Positions 8,706 to 16,762 are shown, counted from the first letter of the stretch. The stretch: 60,352 bases of DNA from Pseudomonadota bacterium (GCA_018819135.1 JAHJQK010000073.1:1-60352), one strand, 5' to 3'. The notes: generated by a model from the letters alone, not told the origin. A program made the numbers and translations.

Positions 8706-8758
8706 ATCGCACCCCCGCTTTCTCAGGGGCGGCAAGCTCCTTTAGGGGCGGGGGCGAT
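8706..8758. terminator. Imperfect GC-rich hairpin after the catabolic genes
   Basis: ATCGC-A-CCCCCGC (8706-8718) pairs with GCGGGGGCGAT (8748-8758) with one bulged base, around a loop that holds a smaller GGGGCGG/CTCC pairing. No clear T run follows, so it is either a weak terminator or a structural repeat. It lies about 110 bases after the MmgE/PrpD stop codon. Confidence 0.4.
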
Positions 8759-8775
8759 TCCATGAGGGTTTTTTC

Positions 8776-9150
8776 CTGAAAGTCCAATCAACCCTGACAC
8801 CGACAGAATCAAAAAAGCTTCCTGGCGAAAGCTGGGAGGGCCAGCATGCAGACGTGCCGGGAAAGGTTGGGGAGAAGGGTCACGACGTCGGCCAATTTCC
8901 CTTTTCCTGGGTTCTGGAGAATGGAACGTTGCGGATGGGCCTTCCCCTGGCTCCCCTCCTGGACCGGATGGGAAAGGAAGACATCTACATCAAAGGAGTC
9001 AACGCCATCGATCCTGAAGGAAAGGTAGGAGTGCTTTATGCTGGGTTGGGGGCGGGCACGATCGGCCGGGTCGTTGCTGCTTCCCGGCGCAAAGAAGTCG
9101 GGGGTGTCAGGTCTACACTGTTGACAAAAAAGCATCCCCTCGAGTTTTAG
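8776..9150 (+). pseudogene. Internally deleted remnant of a conserved unknown protein (TPTESK ... KGVNAIDPEG type)
   Basis: One frame stays open from 8746 to 9150. It reads LTPTESKKL near its start and, further on, IKGVNAIDPEGKVGVLYAG followed by TIG. I recall both motifs as the two ends of one conserved family of about 190-230 residues found in syntrophs and archaea, function unknown to me. Here they are only about 60 residues apart, the middle is low-complexity, there is no good start codon (CTG 8776 or GTG 8854 are the options) and no ribosome binding site, and the end (KKHPLEF) looks unrelated. I therefore call it an internally deleted pseudogene. The family recall is from memory and should be tested by a profile search. 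Confidence 0.5.
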
Positions 9151-9452
9151 GATGATTTGAGTGGAGTCTTGGGCCAAAGTGTTTAGTTAATTTTAAAAGA
9201 TATGCACCACACTAGAGTAAAAGAAGAGATGATTGAGAACCTGAATTTTAAAGCGCGAGGCGAAAAGCTCATTTTACAGCTAAGCAGGAACCAAGAGCAG
9301 AATTGAGCCCTTGATATGACTAAAGCAACTTGTCAATCGACCGGATGTTTCTGAGGAACTGCTGGAGGTGAAGAACTATTTAACCAGCGGACTATTTGGC
9401 CCTTTGTAGGGAAATTATAGAGAAGGAGTAACAAAAAAGAAAGGAGCATAAT

Positions 9453-9848
9453 ATGGCCTGGCCTGAAAAGGGAGAAGAGGATTTTAAAAGAGAACACGAA
9501 GAGCAAAAAATTATGGAATACAAAAAGGCCCTTTTTGAAAGCGGACTTTTAGAAAGAATTGAAAAAAAGAGATTGGAAATAGAAAAAAAGGAGACTGTAC
9601 ATAATTTTGACCTATATCCTCGACTCGCTTATGAAAGCAATAGAGATTCTGACCATTTTCTGAAAGAGCCTTCATTCTTACACACGCAATATAGTATCAA
9701 GCATTCGGGTTGGTATTCTTCTTTTTGTGTTGAAGTGACAGCCGATGGCGTTTATTGGAAATCAGGCCAAAAAACAAAAAAATTGAAATTAGAAAAAATT
9801 TCTGATCAAGAAATTCATGACTGGTTTGCTCTCTTAGCCAAGAAGTAA
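9453..9848 (+). CDS. Hypothetical protein, charged N-terminus, unknown function
   Basis: A 131-residue protein with AAAGGAG eight bases before ATG 9453, so it is probably translated. The first 50 residues are highly charged and helical (many E and K; a likely coiled coil). The rest is a compact segment with several aromatics (HSGWYSSF, then WKSGQKTKKLKLEKI). I do not recognise the family. Codon use is much more AT-rich than in the catabolic genes before it. Its stop lies about 20 bases before the point where a truncated M20 peptidase becomes recognisable, so it seems to have entered, or been joined to, a damaged locus. Recent transfer is likely; function is unknown. Confidence 0.6.
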   Translation: MAWPEKGEEDFKREHEEQKIMEYKKALFESGLLERIEKKRLEIEKKETVHNFDLYPRLAYESNRDSDHFLKEPSFLHTQYSIKHSGWYSSFCVEVTADGVYWKSGQKTKKLKLEKISDQEIHDWFALLAKK

Positions 9849-9868
9849 CGCCTAGGAGGGAATTAACG

Positions 9869-10360
9869 GGGATAGAACTGGAAATCAACGGTCTATACGG
9901 CGGCTTCCAAGGTGAAGGCATGAAAACCGTTTTGCCCAGTACAGCCCATGCCAAGATTTCCTGCCGCCTGGTGGCCGATCAGGACCCTGCCAAGATTTCC
10001 GATCTCCTCATTCGCCACGTGAATAAAGTCGCCCCGCGGGGGGTGAAAGTAACGACCGACAGGAGAAAGAACGGCGCCATTCCGTACCTCATTCCTCCGG
10101 ATCACCGTGGTCTTCAAGTTGCCGCGTCCGTCCTGCAGGATCTTTACGGCAAGGAACCCTACCGAATTCGCACGGGTGGAACCATCCCGGCCAATGCTTT
10201 GTTTCTCCAACTCCTTGGAGCTTACACCATCGTCTTTGGTTTTGGCCTGCAGGACGAGCTTCAGCACTCTCCCAATGAATTCTTTCGACTTTCCAGCTAT
10301 GAGCGGGGGCAGAAAGCTTATGGAAGGCTCCTCAATCAGTTGGGAGAAAAATCCGGCTAA
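9869..10360 (+). pseudogene. C-terminal fragment of an M20-family dipeptidase/deacylase
   Basis: The translated segment begins IELEINGLYGGFQGEG and runs through KTVLPSTAHAKISCRLV, the end of the lid domain of M20 peptidases, then RTGGTIP and FGFGLQDELQHSPNEFF, the last part of the catalytic domain with its metal-ligand histidine. About 160 residues of a normal 450-470 remain; the N-terminal half, with the other zinc ligands, is absent. The frame is open farther upstream but loses all similarity there, and no ribosome binding site lies before ATG 9920. Intact members hydrolyse dipeptides or N-acyl amino acids; this fragment cannot bind two metals and is almost certainly inactive. Confidence 0.8.
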
Positions 10361-10480
10361 GGTTTTCACGCTTCATCATATCACCTCCTGGCAAGATTTA
10401 TTCGTCTCGATGATATATAATTGCGCAAAAAAAGTCAACCTTTCGGCCTCTCCGACATAAATGCCGGAGCTTGCTCAAGG

Positions 10481-10545
10481 TTGACCCTGAGCGCACCTTT
10501 TCCCCTGCTCTGAAGAGCAGGGTTTGGGCGCGGTCGAAGGGTCAA
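10481..10545. repeat. Nested palindrome before the amidohydrolase gene
   Basis: The outer arms TTGACCCT (10481-10488) and AGGGTCAA (10538-10545) are perfect complements. Inside is a perfect 9-bp stem, CCCTGCTCT (10503-10511) and AGAGCAGGG (10514-10522), with a two-base gap. Seven A residues follow the outer right arm. It may be a repeat element or end minus-strand transcription; for the + strand there is no T run. Confidence 0.55.
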
Positions 10546-10596
10546 AAAAACAATTACAGGCTGAAAACAGCAAGAGGTGTTTAGAAAGGAGTACCC

Positions 10597-11733
10597 ATGA
10601 AATACGATTTGCTTCTCCAGGGCGGAAAGATTGTGGATAAGGGCTTTATTGATGATCGGGGTATGGATATAGGAGTGAAAGGAGGGGTCATCGCCGAGGT
10701 GAGGCCTGATTTAAACCCCTTAGAAGCCCACCAGGTGGTTGACGTTAGCGGTTTCATCGTCGCTCCGGGCCTCATTGATTTCCATGCCCATGCTTTTCTG
10801 GAAGCGAGGGAGTTAGGGTTAGAGACCGACTCGACCTGTCTTTCTACAGGAGTCACGACCCTTGTTGATGGAGGAAGTTCGGGGGCGGCTACCTTCGAGG
10901 GGTTTAAAGAGTTTTTAATTGATCGGGCGGAGACACGAATACTGGCCTTCCTGCATATTTCCTCCATTGGGCTGGCCGATTTACTTACCGGAGAGTCAAC
11001 CTATCTTCCTTTGCTGAATCCTCAGAGGACTGCAGAAATGGCCGGCAAATATCCCGGACTGATCCTGGGCATAAAAGTCCGCCAACAGAAGGAGACGGTA
11101 GGGAACAACGGCATAGAGCCGCTCAGGCTGGCCAAGCAGGCTGCGTCTCTTGCCGGCGGTCTCCCAACCATGGTTCATGTAACCAACCCGCCGGTGCCAT
11201 TAAGCCAAATCCTCGACTTGTTAGAACCCGGGGACATCGTTACTCATTTTCTACACGGCCGAGGGATGGGCATTCTGAATGGGGATAAACGGATTTCCGC
11301 TTCTGCCCGAGAGGCTAGGCAGAGGGGCATCATCTTTGATGTGGGACACGGCCGCAATCACCTGAACTTCCCTGTGGCCCGCAGAGTATTGGATGAAGGC
11401 TTTCTTCCGGATACGATTTCCACTGATTTGACCCGGGGAGGAAAAGCGGGGGTGGCCCGGAATCTTCTTCACTGCTTGTCAAAGTTCTTAAGCCTGGGAA
11501 TGGATCTTCCATCTGTTCTTGCTTGCGCTACCACCAATCCGGCTCGCATCATGAAGATGGAGGGCGTCATCGGTACACTCAAAGAAGGGGCATGTGCCGA
11601 TATCTCGGTTTTGTCTCTCGAGTCGGGTGAGTTCGTCTTTGAGGATTGCGATGGGAATACCATCAGAGGCCAACGTCGTCTTATGCCCCAATATACCATC
11701 CGCCGGGGTAGATTGATATGGCAGCATAAGTGA
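10597..11733 (+). CDS. Amidohydrolase/deacetylase family metallohydrolase (dihydroorotase-like)
   Basis: A 378-residue cytoplasmic amidohydrolase. It has the N-terminal beta domain typical of imidazolonepropionase/dihydroorotase-like enzymes (KYDLLLQGGKIVD), then APGLIDFHAHAF (residues about 53-64) with the first metal-ligand HxH pair. GIKVRQ around residue 154 offers a lysine for carboxylation between two metals, MVHVTNPP and VTHFLHGRG supply the later histidines, and STDLTRGG supplies the final aspartate. This pattern fits the EF_0837/AHA_3915 group of putative amidohydrolases/deacetylases. AAAGGAG precedes ATG 10597. The natural substrate is unknown; an N-acyl or cyclic amide is typical. 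It stands alone between a damaged M20 peptidase and DUF362. Confidence 0.88.
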   Translation: MKYDLLLQGGKIVDKGFIDDRGMDIGVKGGVIAEVRPDLNPLEAHQVVDVSGFIVAPGLIDFHAHAFLEARELGLETDSTCLSTGVTTLVDGGSSGAATFEGFKEFLIDRAETRILAFLHISSIGLADLLTGESTYLPLLNPQRTAEMAGKYPGLILGIKVRQQKETVGNNGIEPLRLAKQAASLAGGLPTMVHVTNPPVPLSQILDLLEPGDIVTHFLHGRGMGILNGDKRISASAREARQRGIIFDVGHGRNHLNFPVARRVLDEGFLPDTISTDLTRGGKAGVARNLLHCLSKFLSLGMDLPSVLACATTNPARIMKMEGVIGTLKEGACADISVLSLESGEFVFEDCDGNTIRGQRRLMPQYTIRRGRLIWQHK

Positions 11734-12178
11734 ATATATGCTTTAACAATCCTTGCGCCTTGCCCCCGACCGAACCAGTGAGTCCTGCTCGGGCCTGGGA
11801 ATTATTAAAATTCATTTAATCAGATTAAAAACTGGGGAATGGCACGGGAAACAGCTGGCATTGCCCACTTTCACTTTCAATATTCAGTTGTAAATTCAAA
11901 AAGATTGGCAAGAAGGAAGCAGGGAGGTGATGAGTGCTGGCCAAACGAAGCACTTTCCTGCCTCCATGGACTTGTAAATATTAAATAAATCCAAAAGTGA
12001 AGGTGGGCAAGAACAGCTTGCCCCTTGACACCCAAGGCGAACTTGTGATAAGGGAAACTAACTTCCCATAAATCGAAGGCTGATAACATCCCTAAAATTA
12101 TCTTTCCCCAAACGTACGGCGATTCAATAAAATACGAGGAAAAGGGGAAAAAAATAGAGGGAGGAAGGGAGAAAGCGG
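11734..12178. other. Intergenic stretch with long inverted repeat and weak promoter
   Basis: No gene is visible. TTGCCCACTTTCACTTT (11861-11877) is matched in reverse complement, with about two differences, by AAGTGAAGGTGGGCAA near 11994-12010, giving arms about 115 bases apart. This could be the ends of a small non-coding element. TTGACA at 12025-12030 with ATAAGG 17 bases later is a possible weak promoter for the DUF362 gene. Confidence 0.4.
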
Positions 12179-13078
12179 ATGGCCAAAGTAGCTCTGGTCA
12201 AAGGCGATGACCGCAAGGCGAACATCCGGCGGGCTCTGGAATTGATCGCCGATGACATTACCCCCCATGGGCGGCGGGCGGTAATCAAGGTGAACTTCGT
12301 TTCTGCCTACAAACCGCTCAGTGCCACCCATCCGGACGCCGTGCGAGCGGTGGTGGAGTTTTTCCAAGACAGGGGAGAAAAATCCATTGCGGTGGCTGAG
12401 GGCGCAACGTTGGGGACCACGGCGAGAGGTTTCAAGGAATATGGGTACTATGCCCTGGCCGAGGAGTACGGTCTCGAGCTGATTGATCTGAACGACCCCC
12501 CATCCTGGAAAGTCGTATATGTGATCCATCCAGACATGAAACCGCATCCCGTGAAGCTTGCCCAGACCATGGTAGACCCGAATCATTACATTATTTCTCT
12601 CACGAGGATGAAAAGTCACCTCCAGGTGGGGGTTACGCTTACCGCCAAAAATGTGATCATGGGTTCCATCATGATCATGGATAAAAATCGTTTACACCCG
12701 ACCGAAGCTGGAACCCAAGTTCTGGACTATAATCTTTTTACGGTCATGCAGCACCTGCACATCGATCTCGGAATCCTCGATGGCTTCGAAGGAATGGAGG
12801 GCAATGGCCCCATAGCCGGCGAGCCTGTGGATCACCGCGTGGCCATCGCAGGAACGGACTATCTTGCGGTAGACCGCGTGGGTACAGAAGTCATGGGGGC
12901 AGACTTCGATAACATTCGCTATCTTAATTTTCTATGGGATGGGGGCTGCGGGGAGGGCGACCTGGGCAAAATCCAGGTCATGGGCGAAACGATAGAGGGT
13001 TGCCAAAAACCGTACAGGATGGCGCCCCGATTCCTCAGGGTGCGGCGGCAGGAGAAGAAAAGCCCATATCAATACTAA
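12179..13078 (+). CDS. DUF362 domain-containing protein
   Basis: A 299-residue protein with the DUF362 layout: an N-terminal VALVKGDD segment, KVNFVSAY (around residue 38), VAEGATLGTT, and SLTRMKSHLQVGVTLTAKNVIMG, the best conserved block. Some family members carry a ferredoxin-type [4Fe-4S] domain, but no CxxCxxC motif is present here, so this is the short form. GGGAGGAAGGG lies before ATG 12179. No biochemical role is firmly established for the family. It is common in anaerobes, often beside redox genes. It is followed by a perfect 13-bp hairpin at 13090, suggesting a single-gene transcript. Confidence 0.85.
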   Translation: MAKVALVKGDDRKANIRRALELIADDITPHGRRAVIKVNFVSAYKPLSATHPDAVRAVVEFFQDRGEKSIAVAEGATLGTTARGFKEYGYYALAEEYGLELIDLNDPPSWKVVYVIHPDMKPHPVKLAQTMVDPNHYIISLTRMKSHLQVGVTLTAKNVIMGSIMIMDKNRLHPTEAGTQVLDYNLFTVMQHLHIDLGILDGFEGMEGNGPIAGEPVDHRVAIAGTDYLAVDRVGTEVMGADFDNIRYLNFLWDGGCGEGDLGKIQVMGETIEGCQKPYRMAPRFLRVRRQEKKSPYQY

Positions 13079-13089
13079 GCGTTCGCTAG

Positions 13090-13119
13090 TTGAAGAAAGT
13101 CCATGGGGACTTTCTTCAA
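13090..13119. terminator. Perfect 13-bp hairpin after DUF362
   Basis: TTGAAGAAAGTCC (13090-13102), loop ATGG, GGACTTTCTTCAA (13107-13119): a perfect stem directly after the stop codon. No T run follows, so termination is plausible but not textbook; it may also protect the 3' end. Confidence 0.55.
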
Positions 13120-13295
13120 AACTGCCAATATTATCTCTCTCGATATCTGCAGATAAAAATCTTTGAATTTTTTGAGCTACGCCTCCAAACACCATCCGGT
13201 CTGCGGCTCTCATGTTTCCCAGCCCCCCCTCTAATGAATCAACAGAAGCAATACCCTTATGAATAGGCAATGCCACTCCGGGCTTCTTGAACAAT

Positions 13296-13328
13296 GGATT
13301 GAAACGACTTTTCAAGTCGTCTCAATCC
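13296..13328 (-). terminator. 15-bp hairpin after the DUF4160 gene
   Basis: GGATTGAAACGACTT (13296-13310), loop TTC, AAGTCGTCTCAATCC (13314-13328) with one mismatch. It lies 17 bases beyond the end of the minus-strand DUF4160 gene and is well placed to end that transcript, but lacks a T run on the minus strand. Confidence 0.5.
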
Positions 13329-13345
13329 TTATTGGTTGGTCACTC

Positions 13346-13606
13346 CTATTCCAAGGGCGCGATCCTCTGCAGTTCCTGCTGTGCCCGCGCCCTATCCCAG
13401 TCAGCGAAGAGCTCCTGCTGATGAAGTGTCGCCCACTCAATCACGAGTCCCATCACGCGAGGAGACAAGCGCCCGGAGAAGACGGACAGGTTGCGGATAT
13501 CGATCAGGGCAAGGTCACTGCCGTACTCCGCATGGAAGTGCGGCGGATTGTGATCGTCGAAGAACATCTTGATGACAATGCCGAAGAACCGGCTGATTTC
13601 AGGCAT
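13346..13606 (-). CDS. DUF4160 domain-containing protein
   Basis: An 86-residue protein recognisable by ISRFFGIVIKMFFDDHNPPH followed by FHAEYG and, later, LPxRxLG-like residues (SPRVMGLVIEWA). DUF4160 proteins almost always occur beside DUF2442 proteins, as here, where the two frames overlap by eight bases. The pair is often listed with toxin-antitoxin-like modules, but I know of no confirmed activity. It is GC-rich like the rest of this small island and unlike the flanking housekeeping genes. Confidence 0.88.
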   Translation of the reverse strand: MPEISRFFGIVIKMFFDDHNPPHFHAEYGSDLALIDIRNLSVFSGRLSPRVMGLVIEWATLHQQELFADWDRARAQQELQRIAPLE

Positions 13607-13883
13607 GGGCAGGCTCCTGGCGCAACGCGGGGAAAACGTCTTCCGGTTTCTTCCCCGTTAACTTGAGGTAGAGAGCGTCAGGGCAGAGATCAACCTGGTC
13701 GCCCCAGACGAGTTCGCCGGATGAGCCGATACGAACCTGCTCGAAGGCCTGGCGGTCGCGCCACAAGGCGAAAACGCCTTTTCCGACCAAGTCGACGAGA
13801 TTTACCATCCCGCACACGCCGTCGTCAAATGCCAATTCCAGGCGATAATCCTGTAATACCTTGACCTTGGTGATCTTTCGCAT
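13599..13883 (-). CDS. DUF2442 domain-containing protein
   Basis: A 94-residue protein of the DUF2442 type: KVKVLQDYRLELAFDDG near the start, then a VNLVDLVGKGVF segment and LCPDALYLKLTGK toward the end. GAGGAGGAAT precedes ATG 13883. It is translated just ahead of, and overlapping, the DUF4160 gene, so the two are coupled. Some DUF2442 proteins contact DNA or a partner toxin; no such role is shown here. With the RelE-type pair 140 bases upstream it forms a two-module minus-strand cassette that was probably acquired as a unit. Confidence 0.88.
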   Translation of the reverse strand: MRKITKVKVLQDYRLELAFDDGVCGMVNLVDLVGKGVFALWRDRQAFEQVRIGSSGELVWGDQVDLCPDALYLKLTGKKPEDVFPALRQEPAHA

Positions 13884-14023
13884 TGTCCTATTCCTCCTCG
13901 CCTCCTAATAATAGCATGGATGGTAGAACCAGCAAAGACCTCGGTAGCATGGGAGGCAACGGCGGGGCTGTGCGGCCAGCGCTTGCGCCGGTCCGAACCA
14001 GCCCCTGGTTGGCCCTTCCGTGA

Positions 14024-14320
14024 TCAGCGGCGACCGCGCCAGTAGAAGGGACGTCTTTTCTGGTGTGCCACAGCCAGTATCCTGATTCCGTCCGGTCGGA
14101 CCGAGTAGACCAGTGAGTACGGGAATTTGGCGATAAGCCTCTTTCTGACGCGCCCTCGGACGAGCGACGCCGCCTCCGGGAATTCAGAGATGTTCCCGAT
14201 CGCGCGCTGGATCTCATCGATGAACACACTGCCGAGCCCGGGGCTTTCGATGTCGTAGAAATCGGCGGCCTCGTTGATCTCGGCCTCTGCAGCCTCATGA
14301 ATCGAGAGCAATCGCCTCAA
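14024..14320 (-). CDS. RelE/ParE-family toxin
   Basis: A 98-residue protein of the type II toxin superfamily: an N-terminal helix AEAEINEAADFYD, the IQRAIGNISEFPEA segment, then KRLIAKFPYSLVYSV and IRILAVAHQKRRPFYW, the usual core sheet and basic C-terminal motif of the RelE/ParE fold. The gene overlaps its antitoxin by four bases. Relatives either cut mRNA on the ribosome or block gyrase, and the sequence does not say which. The module is complete, with no stops or frameshift, and so may be functional. Confidence 0.9.
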   Translation of the reverse strand: MRRLLSIHEAAEAEINEAADFYDIESPGLGSVFIDEIQRAIGNISEFPEAASLVRGRVRKRLIAKFPYSLVYSVRPDGIRILAVAHQKRRPFYWRGRR

Positions 14321-14541
14321 TTTCGGCGAGCCCGCGCGCGGGCGAGCACATCGTCTGCCGGGTATGCCCGGGCCGCACCGCTATCCAGTTCCTCATCCCG
14401 ACAAATTGCCTCGTCGATCCATAGCTTTTCAATTTCGGCCTCGCTCAGGGCGTCCAAGCTAGCCAACAGTGCGCGAGCGAGGTAGGCACGCGCCTCCGTG
14501 TTCAGGCGAAGGGCCTCCGCTTTCAGTTCCTCAACGCTCAT
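14317..14541 (-). CDS. Addiction-module antitoxin (TIGR02574-like)
   Basis: A 74-residue acidic helical protein: MSVEELKAEAL, then ALLASLDALSE and IEKLWIDEA. This is the short antitoxin family found with RelE/ParE toxins, in which the C-terminal half wraps the toxin. I start it at ATG 14541 because GGGAGGTG lies eight bases upstream; an in-frame TTG at 14556 would overlap that ribosome binding site. Translation is coupled to the toxin by a four-base overlap. Antitoxins of this kind normally repress their own promoter, which would lie in the AT-rich DNA above 14560. Confidence 0.88.
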   Translation of the reverse strand: MSVEELKAEALRLNTEARAYLARALLASLDALSEAEIEKLWIDEAICRDEELDSGAARAYPADDVLARARARRN

Positions 14542-14832
14542 ATGTGCACCTCCCAATCGTCATCGTGGTCTTTCTTTAACTTATGTCTTTCGGACCAACA
14601 TTGATTAGACTTCCTACTATCCGTCTTTAATTGCTAACCCATTCGTCTTTATCTTATAAATGCTAAATAATTACGATATGTTTGTCAATAAGATTTTGTG
14701 ACAATTTAGGGTTTTGAAAGAAAAGCGAAATTTCATTGAAAAATGAAAATTGCAAAATGAAAAATGTAAATTTCACGGGAATTTGCCCCTCATTTCGAAA
14801 TAGGCAACTGAGAATGGGGAAGGGAAGGGGGG
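14542..14832. other. AT-rich spacer between toxin-antitoxin pair and MBL hydrolase
   Basis: About 290 bases of AT-rich DNA. It includes a run of short imperfect direct repeats built on GAAAAATGAAAA/GCAAAATG at 14735-14770, a pattern often seen between genes in these genomes. It probably carries the promoter of the antitoxin operon; no single -35/-10 pair stands out. Confidence 0.4.
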
Positions 14833-15585
14833 TCAGACCGTTATTTTCATCCCGTCTTCGGCCAGAATGATTTCCCCGGAAAATTCTTGGCGGCATTCGG
14901 CAAGAATGTCATGACCCTGAAAGACGGGGTAGAAGTGGGTCAAGATGAGCTTTTGACAGAAGGCCTCCCGCGCTATTTTCCCGGCGAGAGAAGGGGTAAG
15001 GTGACCTTCCTTTTTCCTCTCATCTGGGAAAGAGCATTCCAGAATGAGAAGGTCCGCATTTCGTCCCAGCCTGACGATGTTGGCGCAGTAATCCGTATCC
15101 CCGGAATAGACCAACGAACGGCCTTCAGCCTTTACCCGGAAGCCGAGGCTGGCGCTGGAATGGGTCATGGGCAGGGTTTCGATGGAGAAGTCCACGAGTT
15201 CTAAGCAGCTCTCTTCAGCCTCCTGGAAGGATAGGGGGTAAGTCTTGGCTTCGATCCAGTGGCCGAAAATTCCCTGCAGTTGATCGTAAAAATTCCTCAG
15301 CCCCTTAGGACCGATCACGTGCAGAGGAAGGGAGCGGGTGAAATCCACTGTGTAGTTCAGGGCAAAAAGAAAAGGGACAAAGTCGGATACGTGGTCGGGA
15401 TGGAAATGGGAGAGGCAAAGATAATCCACCTGACGAAAATCAAGGCCCAGGCGGGCCATCTGCCGCAGGGACCCACTCCCTCCATCGAAAAGAAGGAGGT
15501 GAGAACCGAGGGCCAAGGCAAGACCTGAAGGGCCGCGTTCAACCGTGGGAACGCAGGTTCCCGATCCGAGGATGAAAAGTTTCAT
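14833..15585 (-). CDS. MBL-fold metallo-hydrolase (ribonuclease Z-like)
   Basis: A 250-residue metallo-beta-lactamase-fold protein. It carries the metal-binding signature SHFHPDH (residues about 59-65), a later PMTHSSAS, SGDTDY around residue 161, and THFYP near the C-terminus. The order and spacing resemble the ribonuclease Z/arylsulfatase branch, but the protein is shorter than RNase Z (about 300) and lacks the obvious flexible arm insert, so tRNA processing is not assured. There is no signal peptide. It is followed (in + orientation) by an inverted repeat and the 3' end of prfB on the same strand. The substrate is unknown. Confidence 0.85.
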   Translation of the reverse strand: MKLFILGSGTCVPTVERGPSGLALALGSHLLLFDGGSGSLRQMARLGLDFRQVDYLCLSHFHPDHVSDFVPFLFALNYTVDFTRSLPLHVIGPKGLRNFYDQLQGIFGHWIEAKTYPLSFQEAEESCLELVDFSIETLPMTHSSASLGFRVKAEGRSLVYSGDTDYCANIVRLGRNADLLILECSFPDERKKEGHLTPSLAGKIAREAFCQKLILTHFYPVFQGHDILAECRQEFSGEIILAEDGMKITV

Positions 15586-15592
15586 AGTGTTT

Positions 15593-15670
15593 AGTGTCAG
15601 TGTGAGTGTGAGTGAAAACCTTTTTACCTTTTAAATTCTTTTCTGACACTACCCACTGACACTCACACTG
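15593..15670. repeat. GTGTGAGTG / CACTCACAC inverted repeat
   Basis: CAGTGTGAGTG (15598-15608) is the exact complement of CACTCACACTG (15660-15670); the right arm covers the prfB stop codon. A related CACTGACACTG string precedes dnaE near 31233-31253. The element may act as an mRNA 3' structure for prfB, whose last codons it includes. Confidence 0.55.
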
Positions 15671-16761
15671 TCTTTTGCAACAGATAAGCTTCAATGAATG
15701 GGTCCAGGTCGCCATCCAATACCGCGTCCACATTCCCCACTTCCAAGTTGGTACGGTGATCCTTGACCAGCCGATAAGGTTGGAGGGTGTACGAGCGGAT
15801 TTGGCTCCCCCAGGCGATGTCCTTTTTCGTGCTGTGGAATTGTTCCATCTTCTCGTCCTGCTCTTTTCTTTTCAACTCATAAAGGCGGGCTTTAAGCACT
15901 TTCATGGCCATGGCTCTGTTTTTGTGCTGGGAGCGCTCGTTCTGGCACTGAACCACAAGCCCCGTGGGCAGGTGGGTGAGGCGAACCGCCGAGTCGGTTT
16001 TGTTGACGTGTTGACCACCCGCTCCGCTGGAGCGGTATGTGTCTACGCGTAAGTCATCTTCGTTTATTTCAACGACGATATCCTCCTTGATTTCCGGGTA
16101 GATAAAAACCGAAGAAAAGGAGGTATGGCGACGTTTCCCGGCGTCAAAGGGAGATATGCGTACCAGGCGGTGAATGCCGGATTCCGCTTTCAAATAGCCA
16201 TAGGCATATTCGCCGTTGACGGTAAAGGTTACGCTTTTTACCCCTGCTTCTTCACCCGGGAGGTAGTCGATGATCTCGGCCTGGAAACCTTTCCGCTCGG
16301 CCCACCGCAGGTACATGCGCAGGAGTATTTCCGACCAATCCTGGGCTTCCGTTCCCCCGGCACCCGAGTGGATGGAAACGATGGCATTGTTGGGATCATT
16401 TTCTCCCCCCAGCATGTGTTTGAACTCTGCGACCTGGATTTCTTTTTCGGCTCGGGTAAGGCGGGCATAAACTTCCCGCAGGGTCTCTTCATCTTTTTCT
16501 TCCTGGGCTAACTCAAAGTATCCCTTAGCTTCCTCAACCTCAGACTTCAGGCTTTCCCAGAAATCCAAAGTGGACTTGATGGACGTCCTCTCTTTGAGGA
16601 TTTTTTGGGCATTTTCATTATCATTCCAAAAATCTGGTTTGAGGGTCTCTTGTTCGATCTGCTGGAGGCGGGCAATCTTGGGGTCTAAGTCAAAGATGAC
16701 CTCGAAGGGTTTGAATCCTCTTTTCAAGATTGGAAACCTTATCTGGGATTTCGTTCCACAC
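15663..16761 (-). CDS. prfB: Peptide chain release factor 2, with programmed +1 frameshift
   Basis: RF2 recognises UGA and UAA codons. The gene starts at GTG 16761 (AAAGAGG upstream) and reads 23 codons to an in-frame TGA at 16692-16690. There the ribosome must slip +1 at CTT-TGA-C and continue with GACTTAGAC, giving about 365 residues, the normal length. The slip site is the one known from other bacterial prfB genes and makes RF2 regulate its own synthesis. The main frame shows the UGA-reading tripeptide SPF (VRISPFDAGK) and the peptidyl-tRNA hydrolysis motif GGQ (SSGAGGQHVNK). Upstream on the same strand is lnt, ending two bases before this start, so the two are co-transcribed. Confidence 0.95.
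16689..16702 (-). promoter_or_regulatory. RF2 programmed frameshift site
   Basis: On the minus strand the message reads CGA GGT CAT CTT TGA C. The UGA stop sits in the zero frame, preceded by CUU, on which tRNA-Leu can slip forward, and by a Shine-Dalgarno-like GAGG a few bases upstream. Low RF2 delays termination and favours the slip. Confidence 0.93.
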
Positions 16762-16762
16762 G

